From NCBI GenBank assembly GCA_964196195.1, contig CAXMSE010000032.1:1-64000 (forward strand): a DNA stretch of 64,000 nucleotides, in the 5' to 3' direction. The notes below the pieces were generated by a model. The model was not told the DNA's origin and ran no database searches. It saw only the letters and a list, made by a program, of their open reading frames with translations. Positions 26,788 through 35,710 of the stretch are shown here, one piece after another. Positions within the stretch are counted from its first letter, which is position 1; each line of letters begins with the position of its first letter. This stretch comes from OFTM10 sp964196195 (GTDB taxonomy: Bacteria; Actinomycetota; Acidimicrobiia; Acidimicrobiales; Aldehydirespiratoraceae). The translations under genes and the position numbers were made by a program.

Positions 26788-27983
26788 CGGCCCTGCCTGG
26801 CGACGTTGAGCAATACACCCATCGCCGCCATCATGACCACCAAGGAGGAGCCGCCGAACGACAGGAACGGCAGGGTGACACCCATGACGGGTAGCAGCGA
26901 CATGACGGCACCGAGATTGAACAGAGCCTGCCCGACGGTCCAGGTGGTGATTCCGACGGCGAGCAACATGCCGAAGCGATCGGGGGCTCGGAGCGCAGCG
27001 ACGAACCCCGCCACGGCGATGACCACAAAGGCGAGGATTACCGAAGCGGCGCCGATGAGCCCGAGCTCTTCGGCCACAATCGCGAATATGAAGTCGGTGT
27101 GAGCGTAAGGAAGGAATCCCCACTTGGCTCGGCTCCCGCCGAGACCGACCCCACTCAAACCACCCACGGTTATCGCGTGGAGCGACTGCAGGGGCTGGTA
27201 ACCGACACCGACAGGATCGGCCCAGGGGTCGCGAAATGCCAGGAAGCGCGCCCTTCTCCACGCCGTCGACATCACCATCACCGCGGCGGTGGCTCCCCCG
27301 GCGAGGGTGAGCCCGGTGAGGTGGAGGAGGGGCGCGCCGGCGAGGAACATCATTGCGAATGCAATCGAGGCGATGACCAGGATGGCGCCGAGGTGGGGTT
27401 GGGCGGCGAGGAGGGCCACCATGAGCCCGGTCACCACGGCTACCGGCCGAAACGTGATCCGCGTGTTGTCCATCGGCCGCGAGGGCCGCGCCAGCAGATC
27501 GGCGATGAACAAGATGAGGGCGAGCTTGGCTACCTCCGAAGGTTGGAAGCTGAGGGGGCCGATTCTCAGCCACCGGGTGGCCCCGTTGGCGGTGATGCCC
27601 AAGCTCGGTATCTGCACCAACAGAAGAAGAAGCAGGGATCCGACCACCGACGGAACGGCAAGAATTCTCCAGCGGTGGTAGTCGACGCGTATGGTGATGA
27701 GAAGGGCGACGAATCCGACCGCCACCCAGACCAGCTGGCGTCGGAACAGAGACCATGCACTGTCGGACTCGCTGATACTCACCGCCGCGGATGCAGACAG
27801 CACCATGACGACACCGAGCAGCACCAGGCTCACCACGGTCACAAAGAGGATCAGGAACACCGGCGTTCGGCGACCGGCGGGACGGCTCGGTCCCCTACCG
27901 TCGGGGCGTGCCTTCGCGGTTGGGTGGCGCCGCTTCGCGGCGGTGCGTTGTTGGCGTTTGGGTCGACGTTCGGTGGCGGTCAC
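26784..27983 (-). CDS. ftsW: Lipid II polymerase FtsW (SEDS family)
   Basis: Septal peptidoglycan glycosyltransferase that works with FtsI. A basic cytoplasmic tail (about 45 residues) precedes about ten membrane helices. SEDS landmarks include VDYHRWRILAVP, GATRWLRIGPLSFQPSEVAKL, the catalytic-loop region around QPLQSLHAITVGGLSGVGLG, and LPFLSFGGSSLV near the end. GTG 27983 overlaps the murD stop as GTGA. Length 399. Confidence 0.95.
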   Translation of the reverse strand: MTATERRPKRQQRTAAKRRHPTAKARPDGRGPSRPAGRRTPVFLILFVTVVSLVLLGVVMVLSASAAVSISESDSAWSLFRRQLVWVAVGFVALLITIRVDYHRWRILAVPSVVGSLLLLLLVQIPSLGITANGATRWLRIGPLSFQPSEVAKLALILFIADLLARPSRPMDNTRITFRPVAVVTGLMVALLAAQPHLGAILVIASIAFAMMFLAGAPLLHLTGLTLAGGATAAVMVMSTAWRRARFLAFRDPWADPVGVGYQPLQSLHAITVGGLSGVGLGGSRAKWGFLPYAHTDFIFAIVAEELGLIGAASVILAFVVIAVAGFVAALRAPDRFGMLLAVGITTWTVGQALFNLGAVMSLLPVMGVTLPFLSFGGSSLVVMMAAMGVLLNVARQGR

Positions 27984-29332
27984 GATGCACCCACCGTTCG
28001 GGCCTGGTTGACGATGCGGGCGAAGTCGTCGCCTCGTTCGCCGTAGTTGCGGTACCAGTCGAAGGAGGCGCAACCCGGCGACAAGAGCACCGGGGTTCCC
28101 CCGGCCGCAAACTCCGAGGCTAGGCGGACGGCTTCCTCCATGTCGTGAGCCAGCACCACCGGATGAGTGGCGTCGAACACGACACGTATGTCCTCACCTG
28201 CTTCACCGATCGCCACCACCGCTTTCACCGTGTCGCCCCCTGTGGCCAGCGCCGAGAGGTCGATGCCCTTGTTGCGGCCTCCGGCTATGAGCACCACCGA
28301 CGAGAACCCACGAAGGGCTGCGAGGGTTGCGTGTGGTGTGGTGGCCTTCGAGTCGTCGTAGTAGATCGAACCTGCGATTTCACCGACCGGGTCAACCCGG
28401 TGGGCGAGGCCGGGAAACTCCGCCGCAGCGGCGGCAACGGCCTCGCTGCTTGCTCCCACAGGCGCAACAGTGGCCGCGACCGCCAGGACATCTTCCACAT
28501 CGTGGGGAAGGCCTCGCCACAGGCGGTCGACCGTGGTGAACACGCCGGCCGGGCCCGACAGCTGGTTGCCGTCGCTCCACCAGTCGGCCGTCGGGGCACC
28601 GAAGGTGACGATCTCGCGCCCCTTCGGAAGCCGTGACATCACAACCTCGTCGGACGCGTTGGCCACCACCACACCGTGGGGCGCCACCATCGCGAACAGG
28701 CGAGCCTTGGCGTCCTCGTAGCTCCGGAGATCAGCGTGGATGTCGAGATGGTCGGGAGCGAAATTGAGCCAGGTGCCGACAGTCGGGGCGAATTCCGTGG
28801 AGCTGGCAAGCCGGAACGATGAGGCCTCTACCACAAACACTTCGGTGGCGGGATCGTCGATCGCCGCCACCAATGGCAGGTCGTTGTTGCCTGCGGCCAC
28901 TGCCACGATCCCCGACCGACGAAGAGAATCCACTGCGAGCTCCACCACCGTGGTCTTGCCGTTGGTTCCGGTGATGGCCACGATGCGACGCTTGTCCCAC
29001 GCCGCGGCGAGATCGAATTCGCTGACGATCGGCCTGGCTTCGGCGAGCGCTAGATCGAACACGGGATGTCGTTCTGGGAGCCCGGGAGCGGGACACACCA
29101 TGTCGACGCCGGCCACGAGGGCGGCCAGTTGTTTTTCGTCGGGCGCACCGACGAGTTCGAAGTCGAGTTCCGCTACGGCCTGGCGCAACTCCTCGCCGGG
29201 GTCGTCGTCGACGGCTACGACGAAGTGGTGGCGGCGAAGGAGGGCGCCGGCCACGGAACGATTCGTCACCCCCATCCCCACCAGCAACACGCGCTGGGGT
29301 CCGGATGCCAGGGCTTCGGCGACGCCACCCAT
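27980..29332 (-). CDS. murD: UDP-N-acetylmuramoyl-L-alanine--D-glutamate ligase
   Basis: ATP-dependent ligase adding D-Glu. N-terminal domain RVLLVGMGVTNRSVAGALL; P-loop ITGTNGKTTVVE; central VVEASSFRLASS and LNFAPDHLDIH; late DDSKATTPHATLAAL and LSPGCASFD, all MurD signatures. I start it at ATG 29332 (MGGVAEA), which overlaps the mraY stop by one base (TGATG). Length 450. Confidence 0.95.
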   Translation of the reverse strand: MGGVAEALASGPQRVLLVGMGVTNRSVAGALLRRHHFVVAVDDDPGEELRQAVAELDFELVGAPDEKQLAALVAGVDMVCPAPGLPERHPVFDLALAEARPIVSEFDLAAAWDKRRIVAITGTNGKTTVVELAVDSLRRSGIVAVAAGNNDLPLVAAIDDPATEVFVVEASSFRLASSTEFAPTVGTWLNFAPDHLDIHADLRSYEDAKARLFAMVAPHGVVVANASDEVVMSRLPKGREIVTFGAPTADWWSDGNQLSGPAGVFTTVDRLWRGLPHDVEDVLAVAATVAPVGASSEAVAAAAAEFPGLAHRVDPVGEIAGSIYYDDSKATTPHATLAALRGFSSVVLIAGGRNKGIDLSALATGGDTVKAVVAIGEAGEDIRVVFDATHPVVLAHDMEEAVRLASEFAAGGTPVLLSPGCASFDWYRNYGERGDDFARIVNQARTVGAS

Positions 29333-30366
29333 CAGGCGGTGATCCCTGCGCTGATCGCGTCGGCATAGAAGAGGCCGAGGCCCACTGCGGTGCACAGGCC
29401 CGACACCAGCCAGAGGCGTACCAGAACCGTTGTCTCGGGCCAGCCGGCCAGCTCGAAGTGGTGGTGAATCGGTGCCATCCGGAAAAGGCGCCGTCCCCCG
29501 AAACGGCGGAACACCACAACCTGCAGGATCACCGAAAGGGTCTCCAACACAAAGAGTCCGCCGACGATAGCGAGGAGGAGTTGGGTGTGGCTGGCGAGCG
29601 CGAGCGCGGCGAGACCACTACCTATGGCCAGGGATCCGGTGTCGCCCATGAAGATCTGGGCCGGCGGCGCGTTCCACCAGAGAAAACCGATGATGCCGCC
29701 CACCATGGCCGAAGCCACGACGGCCTGATCGAGGGCATGGGGGTTGCCGTACACCTCGATATGGCGGAACTGCCAGAAGCCGATGAACATGAACGCGGCA
29801 AAGGCGAAGGCACCCGCCCCGGCCGCGAGACCATCAAGACCGTCGGTGAGGTTGACCGCATTGGTCGTGCCGACGATGAGGAGCACGGCCCACAGCATCC
29901 AGAGGATGCGACCTATCTCCCAGCCGGGCGAGTCGAACCGGGTGAAGCTGATGGAGGTGTGAACGTTGGTGAACTCGGTCATCAGGAAGGCGAAGCCGAC
30001 GGCCACGATCAGTAGGCCCACCATCTTGGCCTTCTTGTTCAGGCCGAGGTTGCGGGCGGCGACGACCTTGATCCAGTCGTCCATGAGGCCCACCGCTCCC
30101 CCACCAATGATCGCCAAAAGGACGAATATGCCGCTTCGGGTGTAGATGCCGCCAAACAGATCCGACACGACGTAGCCCGAAACGGTACCGGCCACTATTG
30201 CCAGGCCGCCCATGGTGGGTGTGCCCGCCTTGGTGTGATGCCCTTCGGGTCCGTCGTCGCGGATGGGTTGGCCCACTCGGTGATGGGTGAGCCAGTTGAT
30301 GAGCGCCTTGGTGCCGAACAGCGAGATCACTCCGGAGATGGCACCAGCGAGCAGGAGGCGGGTCAT
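29332..30366 (-). CDS. mraY: Phospho-N-acetylmuramoyl-pentapeptide-transferase
   Basis: Membrane enzyme that makes lipid I from UDP-MurNAc-pentapeptide and undecaprenyl phosphate. About ten membrane helices. Conserved parts are KAGTPTMGGLAI, GLMDDWIKVV (Asp pair), NAVNLTDGLDGLAAG, FMGDTGSLAIG and the terminal RRLFRMAPIHHHFEL. Length 344. Its ATG overlaps the murE stop by four bases; murF, usually between the two, is absent. Confidence 0.97.
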   Translation of the reverse strand: MTRLLLAGAISGVISLFGTKALINWLTHHRVGQPIRDDGPEGHHTKAGTPTMGGLAIVAGTVSGYVVSDLFGGIYTRSGIFVLLAIIGGGAVGLMDDWIKVVAARNLGLNKKAKMVGLLIVAVGFAFLMTEFTNVHTSISFTRFDSPGWEIGRILWMLWAVLLIVGTTNAVNLTDGLDGLAAGAGAFAFAAFMFIGFWQFRHIEVYGNPHALDQAVVASAMVGGIIGFLWWNAPPAQIFMGDTGSLAIGSGLAALALASHTQLLLAIVGGLFVLETLSVILQVVVFRRFGGRRLFRMAPIHHHFELAGWPETTVLVRLWLVSGLCTAVGLGLFYADAISAGITA

Positions 30367-31772
30367 GAGGCTGCCCCCAGAAGGCGTTTCAGTTCCGCAC
30401 GGGCCACGAGGCGGTCGTCGAAGTCGTGGGCCGTCTCACCGATGGTCTGGGTGGCTTCGTGTCCCTTGCCTGCGATCAGCACGACGTCGCCTCTACGGGC
30501 GCCTGCCAAGGCGTGCCTGATGGCGGTGCGCCGGTCGGGTTCAATCAGTTCGGGTGGGCGATCCATCCCCGACACGATGCCCGAGATGATGGCCTCTGGG
30601 GGTTCATTGCGCGGATTATCGCTGGTGACCACCACGCGGTCGGCGAGGTGGCGCACCACATCACCCATTTGGGGACGCTTGCCGCGATCGCGATCTCCCC
30701 CCGCGCCGAACACCACGATGAGAGATTTTGTTGTCACCCCACGCGCCGCCTCGAGTACGGCTTCGAGCCCATCGGGAGTGTGTGCGTAGTCGACGATGAC
30801 GGTGAAGGTCTGGCCCTCGTCGATCGACTCGAAGCGTCCGGGGACGGCGGGGACCCTGGCGAGGCCTTCGGCCACCGCCGACGGGGAGCGCCCGAGAGCG
30901 ACGACGATCTCGGCCGCAAGTACGGCGTTGGCGACATTGAAGGCGCCCCCGAGGGGGAGTTCAACATCGAAATCACGCCACTGGAAGCGGCTGGTGAGGG
31001 GTCCGAGATGGGTGAGGTCGGTGGCACCATCGTCGATTTCCACCACCGGGATGGTGAGTCGATCGGCAAGGCGCCGGCCTTCGGGGCTGGCGACGTTGAC
31101 CACCGCCATCTCGCTCAGGGCAGGGTCGAAGAGGCGCGCCTTGGCCTCGAAGTAGGCGTCGAGACCACCGTGGTGATCGAGATGGTCGACCCCGAGATTG
31201 GTGAAGGCCGCCACCTTGAATCGGGTGCCGTCGACGCGGTGGAGATCGAGTGCATGGCTCGAGACCTCCATGGCGACCACGTCGTGGCCGGCGTGCTTGG
31301 CCGCGGCCAGATGACGCTGGAGCTCGGGTGCCTCCGGTGTGGTGCGGACGCCGGTGAGGGTGCCGATCTCAGCGGCTGACCCACCGAGCTCATCGACCAG
31401 TGAGGCCACCAGTCGAACGGTGGTGGTCTTGCCGTTGGTGCCGGTCACTCCAACCACGTCGAGTCCCCGACTGGGATCGCCGTGCACCATCGATGCCACC
31501 AGGCCAACCACCTTGCGAACGTCGTGGACGACTATCTCCGGCACTCCCAGGGCCAGGGGACGTTCGACCAGGAGGCCAACGGCTCCGGCCTCCACCGCCT
31601 TGGCCGCGTGGAGGTGCCCGTCGGTGATCTCACCGGGGATGCAGACGAACATCGACCCCGGTTCGACCTGCCGCGAGTCGTGTTCGACATCGTTGATAGC
31701 GAGGGCCGACCGATCGGCGCCGACAACCGCATCACCGAGAGCAGCGGTGATCGCATCGAAGCGGGCACTCAT
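30363..31772 (-). CDS. murE: UDP-MurNAc-tripeptide synthetase, meso-diaminopimelate type
   Basis: ATP-dependent ligase adding the third residue of the stem peptide. P-loop GTNGKTTT at 111-118, carbamylated-lysine region KARLFDPALSE, and DNPRNE at 385-390. The DNPR motif, with its arginine, is known to mark enzymes that use meso-diaminopimelate rather than lysine, so mDAP peptidoglycan is predicted. Length 469. It overlaps ftsI and mraY by four bases each. Confidence 0.96.
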   Translation of the reverse strand: MSARFDAITAALGDAVVGADRSALAINDVEHDSRQVEPGSMFVCIPGEITDGHLHAAKAVEAGAVGLLVERPLALGVPEIVVHDVRKVVGLVASMVHGDPSRGLDVVGVTGTNGKTTTVRLVASLVDELGGSAAEIGTLTGVRTTPEAPELQRHLAAAKHAGHDVVAMEVSSHALDLHRVDGTRFKVAAFTNLGVDHLDHHGGLDAYFEAKARLFDPALSEMAVVNVASPEGRRLADRLTIPVVEIDDGATDLTHLGPLTSRFQWRDFDVELPLGGAFNVANAVLAAEIVVALGRSPSAVAEGLARVPAVPGRFESIDEGQTFTVIVDYAHTPDGLEAVLEAARGVTTKSLIVVFGAGGDRDRGKRPQMGDVVRHLADRVVVTSDNPRNEPPEAIISGIVSGMDRPPELIEPDRRTAIRHALAGARRGDVVLIAGKGHEATQTIGETAHDFDDRLVARAELKRLLGAAS

Positions 31773-33592
31773 GTTTCGCCAACTTCCTCGGAAGGCTCGT
31801 CTTGCACCAGCGCCGAGGCGGCCGTGGCCCGCACCCGATCACCCCCGTCGGCGCCACTGGCGGGCGGGATACGGAGCTGGCGGACGGCATAGCCGGCGAT
31901 CTCGGCGAACACCGGGGCAGCCACTGCGCCACCACCGGTCGAGCCCTGAGGATCGTCGACTATCACGATTACCGAGAGCTGGGGGCCGAGGTCGTTGGCC
32001 ACTATGCCCACGAAGCTCGCCGTGTGGTGGCGGCCACCGTCAGCGCAGAGATACCCGGGAGCATCGTCGCAAGGCTGCCAGGCCGTACCCGTCTTGCCTG
32101 CGACCCGGTAGCCGGGGAGTTCGGCGCGGGTGCCGGTGCCCTTTTTCACCACCGATTGCATCATGGCAAACACTGCGTCGGCGGTTTCCTCCCTGATCAC
32201 CCGTCGAGGAGTGCTCTCGCCGACATCGTCCATCACCAGGACCGGGTCGACGTGCAGGCCACCGTTGGCGATCGTGTTGTAGGCCTGGAGCATCTGGATG
32301 GCGGTCACCGCGACGCTCTGTCCGATCGCCACATTCGACAACTCCAGCACATGGGTGTCGAGCCGATCGAGAATGCCGCTGGCCTCACCCTTGAATTCCA
32401 GCGCCGTCTGGGCGCCGAGACCGAAGCTGGTGAGGGTCTCGTAGAGGCCGGCGGCTTCCAGCCGCTCGGCGAGGGTGATCATGCCGATGTTCGACGACCT
32501 GGTGATGATCTCGGTGGGTGTGTAGGTCGACTGCTCGTGAGCGAACCAGTCCACGTAGCGCTTGACCTGACCATCTTCGATCGGAATCTCGATGACCTCG
32601 CGCAGCGCGATCGTCTCGTCGGGAGTTGTGAGGCCGGCCTCGAGTACTCCCGACATGGTGAGGGGCTTCACGATCGAGCCTGGCTCGTAGGACCAGATCG
32701 CGGAGAGATTGGTGGTGGTGCAGCCCACCAGACCCGTCTCGGGGTCGCGAAGCACGTTCGCTGCCGCGATGATCTCGCCGGTGGAGGGCACGGTGACGAT
32801 GGCGATCCCGAGTGAGCCGCCTGAGGCATCCACCGCGTCGGCCAGGATCTGTTCGGCCTGGTATTGCACGTTGCGGTCGAGGGTGAGCCGGAGGTCGGTG
32901 CCCGGCCGGGCCGGCTTCACGACCTGCTCGCCGCCGGGGATCGTGAGGGAGCCGTCGGCGCTCGCCTCTCTCACGCTCTGCCCGCTCACTCCGGTAAGCG
33001 ACTCGTTGTACGACTCCTCAAGCCCACTGATCCCGATGTGGTCGATATCCACCCGGCCGACAACCGCCACACCCGAGCAATTACCGTTCGGGTGCTCACG
33101 ACGGGCTTCTTCTTCGATTCGGACACCGGGCAGATCGAGGTAGTCGATCTCGGCCCCGATCTCGGTATCGACCTGGCGATCGATGTAGGCAAAATGGGCG
33201 TCACTCAACAGGCGACGGGTGAGGACCTCCGGTGGTGTCGACACGAGTGGCTCGAGTCGGGCCACCAGATGCGGCACCTGCTCTTCGGCCACGAGTCGGG
33301 GGTCGACCACGACCGTCGGGGCCGGGAGTGAGAGGGCGAAGGTACGACCCCATCGATCGAGGATATCTCCCCTGGGCGCAGCCAATTCGACCGTACGAAC
33401 TCGGTTGCCGATTCCGGCGGCGAGGGCGGGGTCGGGGGTGAGTTGGAGATCGACCAGGCGGTATCCGAACAGTCCGAAGACCAGGGCGAGACAGAGCGCC
33501 ACCGCGTAGACACGATGGCGGCTCACAATCGGACGGGCGGGAACGACTGTTCGCGATCGATTGGTTGTGGGGCGACGAGCGCGTCCCGTCAC
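31769..33592 (-). CDS. ftsI: Septal transpeptidase FtsI (class B PBP3)
   Basis: D,D-transpeptidase that crosslinks septal peptidoglycan; target of beta-lactams. One membrane helix (about 28-45), a PBP dimer domain (RGDILDRWGRTFALS onward) and the penicillin-binding domain. Active-site motifs are SIVK (306-309), SSN (366-368) and KTG (500-502). Length 607. GTG 33592 overlaps the ftsL stop. The cysteines at about 172, 291, 508 and 515 are unusual for an exported domain and might form disulfides; this is inference. Confidence 0.96.
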   Translation of the reverse strand: MTGRARRPTTNRSRTVVPARPIVSRHRVYAVALCLALVFGLFGYRLVDLQLTPDPALAAGIGNRVRTVELAAPRGDILDRWGRTFALSLPAPTVVVDPRLVAEEQVPHLVARLEPLVSTPPEVLTRRLLSDAHFAYIDRQVDTEIGAEIDYLDLPGVRIEEEARREHPNGNCSGVAVVGRVDIDHIGISGLEESYNESLTGVSGQSVREASADGSLTIPGGEQVVKPARPGTDLRLTLDRNVQYQAEQILADAVDASGGSLGIAIVTVPSTGEIIAAANVLRDPETGLVGCTTTNLSAIWSYEPGSIVKPLTMSGVLEAGLTTPDETIALREVIEIPIEDGQVKRYVDWFAHEQSTYTPTEIITRSSNIGMITLAERLEAAGLYETLTSFGLGAQTALEFKGEASGILDRLDTHVLELSNVAIGQSVAVTAIQMLQAYNTIANGGLHVDPVLVMDDVGESTPRRVIREETADAVFAMMQSVVKKGTGTRAELPGYRVAGKTGTAWQPCDDAPGYLCADGGRHHTASFVGIVANDLGPQLSVIVIVDDPQGSTGGGAVAAPVFAEIAGYAVRQLRIPPASGADGGDRVRATAASALVQDEPSEEVGET

Positions 33593-34014
33593 CCTGTGCT
33601 CACTCCTGCGAACGGGTCGACCGAGTCTGGACCGACAAGGGCGCCGACCGGCACGGGGGCGAGCATCACGACGTCGGCGGCGGGAACGAGTCCCGCCGCC
33701 AGTGCGAGTTCTTCTAGTCCCTCAGGCGAGTCGTGGGAGGCCTGGGAGGCCAGAAGACGGTTGCGCTGTACTTCCAGCGCACTGTTTTCGGTGTGGATCG
33801 CGTCGATCTCAGCCTGGGTCTGTACGAGGACGGCATGGAGTCCGGCCACGGCGAAGAGGGTGGCGAAAATCAGTACCACGAAGACGGTGCTCATCACACC
33901 GACGGTGCGCGCCCGATCGTCGGGCCGGACGACGCTGAGCGGGGCTTGCCGGGGCGCGGGCTGGCGGGCCGGACGAGCGCCAGTGCGCATGGGGGCGGGT
34001 CTGGCCTGTGCCAT
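33589..34014 (-). CDS. ftsL: FtsL-like cell division protein
   Basis: Small bitopic protein (141 residues) with a Pro/Arg-rich cytoplasmic tail, one membrane helix (about 39-63, VGVMSTVFVVLIFATLF) and a short coiled coil (TQAEIDAIHTENSALEVQRN). It sits exactly between rsmH and ftsI, the ftsL place. The family is poorly conserved, so the assignment leans on topology and context. It overlaps rsmH by one base and ftsI by four. Confidence 0.85.
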   Translation of the reverse strand: MAQARPAPMRTGARPARQPAPRQAPLSVVRPDDRARTVGVMSTVFVVLIFATLFAVAGLHAVLVQTQAEIDAIHTENSALEVQRNRLLASQASHDSPEGLEELALAAGLVPAADVVMLAPVPVGALVGPDSVDPFAGVSTG

Positions 34015-35045
34015 CAGGCCGCCTCCACCAATTTCTCGACGGCACGAAAGCGGGCCGCCTCAGAGCGCGGGTTTCGATCGATCTCCGCGGTGGTCGGCTT
34101 GGCCGCTCCGCGCCAAAGCAGGCGTACGTCGGCTACGACACCGGGCGGGGGCGGGAGATCGGGTCGGGGAGGTGGCACCTCGCCCGCCGCGTGTCGAAAC
34201 AGGCGCTTGACGATCCGGTCTTCTCCGGAGTGGTAAGCCAGCACGGCACATCGGCCTCGCGGCGCGAGCAGGCGGAGGGCCTGGCCGATCGCGTCGGCGA
34301 GAATCGCCAGCTCGTCGTTGACTTCGATTCGAATCGCCTGGAAGGTGCGCCGGGCCGGGTGACCACCCTTGCGTCGCGCCGGCGCAGGAATAGCGTCGCG
34401 CACGATCTCGGCGAGTTCGGCGGTGGTGGATATCGGCCGATTGGCCACGATCGCCCGGACGATACGAACGGCATGACGCTCGTCGCCATTGTGGCGCAGG
34501 ATTCCCACGAGAGTTCTCTCGTCGGCGGTGTTGACGAGATCCGCGGCAGTACGGCCTCGGCTGCGATCCATCCTCATGTCGAGGGGGCCGTCGTTGCGGA
34601 AGCTGAAGCCCCTGTCGGCCAGATCGAGTTGGGGTGAGCTGACACCGAGATCGAACAAGCAGCCCGAGACACTCGTATGGCCCAGGGAGCGAACCGTTGC
34701 TTCCAACTCATCGAAACGGGCATGACGAAGGGTGACCCGATCACCTTGCGAGGCGAGCCGCGTCGCAGCGGCCTGGAGAGCCATCTCGTCGCGGTCGAGG
34801 CCGAGGATCGAAAGGCGGTCGTTGGACGCGAGCAGGGCGGCGGCATGGCCCCCACCGCCAAGTGTGGCATCGACCACCAGACCGGCGGGTACATCGCTGA
34901 GAACGTCGATCACCTCGTCGCACATCACTGGGATGTGCTCGAAACGAGGCGAGGGCTCGCTTTGCGCCTTGGGGATGTCGCCGCTGTCGGTCATCGGTTC
35001 AAAGCACCAACCAGGTCGAGTGGACGCAAGGATCGAATCGAACAT
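34014..35045 (-). CDS. rsmH: 16S rRNA (cytosine1402-N4)-methyltransferase RsmH (MraW)
   Basis: SAM-dependent methyltransferase acting on C1402 of 16S rRNA. Motifs FEHIPVMCDEVIDVL, VVDATLGGGGHAAALL, GLDRDEMAL, FDLGVSSPQLD and FSFRNDGPLDMRMD are diagnostic. Two starts are possible. ATG 35045 (MFDSILAS) has an SD GGGAG seven bases upstream and gives 343 residues; ATG 34994 (MTDSGDI) has no good SD and gives 326. I favour 35045. That SD and start codon lie inside the 3' arm of a 26-bp stem (35039-35156), so translation may be controlled by RNA structure. Confidence 0.93.
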   Translation of the reverse strand: MFDSILASTRPGWCFEPMTDSGDIPKAQSEPSPRFEHIPVMCDEVIDVLSDVPAGLVVDATLGGGGHAAALLASNDRLSILGLDRDEMALQAAATRLASQGDRVTLRHARFDELEATVRSLGHTSVSGCLFDLGVSSPQLDLADRGFSFRNDGPLDMRMDRSRGRTAADLVNTADERTLVGILRHNGDERHAVRIVRAIVANRPISTTAELAEIVRDAIPAPARRKGGHPARRTFQAIRIEVNDELAILADAIGQALRLLAPRGRCAVLAYHSGEDRIVKRLFRHAAGEVPPPRPDLPPPPGVVADVRLLWRGAAKPTTAEIDRNPRSEAARFRAVEKLVEAA

Positions 35046-35156
35046 CTGCAGTCTCCCGACCAGCGGCGCACGCCGGGATTTCTCCCCGGTCGAGCTAATG
35101 GCAAGCGGGCGGAGTACGGGTCTTCCATTTGCTGATCGGAAGACTGCAGATGTTCG
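35039..35156 (-). ncRNA. Long RNA stem-loop between mraZ and rsmH, sequestering the rsmH start
   Basis: Positions 35131-35156 and 35039-35064 are inverted repeats of 26 bases with two differences. In the minus-strand RNA both differences are G-U pairs, so the stem is continuous; the other strand would have two mismatches. The 66-base loop contains a smaller hairpin (CCGGG-N7-CCCGG). The 3' arm holds GGGAG and the AUG at 35045, and the 5' arm holds the matching CUUCC and CAU. A conserved 'mraW RNA motif' has been reported at the same place in Actinobacteria; whether this is a member needs a covariance search. It could control translation or be cut by RNase III. Confidence 0.75.
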
Positions 35157-35241
35157 GGTCGTTCGTTGCGGCTCTACGCCTTGGTTGGTTCCTCTCGTCG
35201 TGGGTGGTGTCGGACACCAGCGGATCTGCCGGCGCAGGTGG

Positions 35242-35679
35242 TCAGTTGGGGCCCAGGCCGTGGCCGCGTTCGATGGCCGCAGCCAACTTCTCGGCTCCGT
35301 CGGGCGAGACACCCGACCAGCGGTCGGGGTCCCAGATCTCGATTCGGCGTAGTGCGCCGGTGACGATCACGTTGCGGTCGAGGCCCACCAGGTCGCGAAG
35401 ATGGGGAAGCAGCCTCACCCGTCCCTGTGAATCGGGCGTGACCTCGTCGGCCTGGCTGGCGAAGTGGCGAAGAGCATTCACGCCGACCTCGCCGGCAGCC
35501 ACCTGCTCCTGGAGTCGGTCGGCCATACGGTCGAACTCGTCGGCAGGGAGGATCGCCAGGCAGTGGTCGAGTGGCGTGATGAACGCTCCCTCGGCCAACT
35601 TCGCCCGAAATGAGGCGGGAAGGATCAGGCGGCCCTTGTCGTCGATCGTGTGTTCGAAATTGCCCACGAATCGTGCCAT
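35242..35679 (-). CDS. mraZ: Division/cell wall cluster transcriptional regulator MraZ
   Basis: AbrB-like double-domain DNA-binding protein that represses its own dcw promoter in E. coli. The two repeats are visible: MARFVGNFEHTIDDKGRLILPASFR and DEVTPDSQGRVRLLPHLRDLVGL. ATG 35679 has a strong AGGAGG eight bases away. Length 145, normal. It is first in the dcw cluster, and a set of 10-base-spaced G-rich repeats upstream matches the kind of operator it binds. Confidence 0.96.
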   Translation of the reverse strand: MARFVGNFEHTIDDKGRLILPASFRAKLAEGAFITPLDHCLAILPADEFDRMADRLQEQVAAGEVGVNALRHFASQADEVTPDSQGRVRLLPHLRDLVGLDRNVIVTGALRRIEIWDPDRWSGVSPDGAEKLAAAIERGHGLGPN

Positions 35680-35710
35680 TGGATCCCTCCTCTCCTGCCT
35701 TGCGGCCCCA

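Noticed and set aside
25636..27756. A 706-codon frame ending with murG
   Set aside because: The upstream 300 codons are antisense-like noise over ftsW in another frame; ATG 26787 with ATGA overlap is the natural start.
34991..35128. A 45-codon frame that starts in the stem loop and ends in an ATGA overlap with the downstream rsmH ATG (34994)
   Set aside because: It has no SD, its product is Arg/Pro-rich and looks like out-of-frame GC-rich DNA, and the RNA stem explains the region better. A leader peptide cannot be fully excluded.
35046..35312. Further N-terminal extension of RsmH to 432 codons
   Set aside because: It would overlap the mraZ coding end and cross the RNA stem. RsmH similarity begins near residue 38 from ATG 35045.
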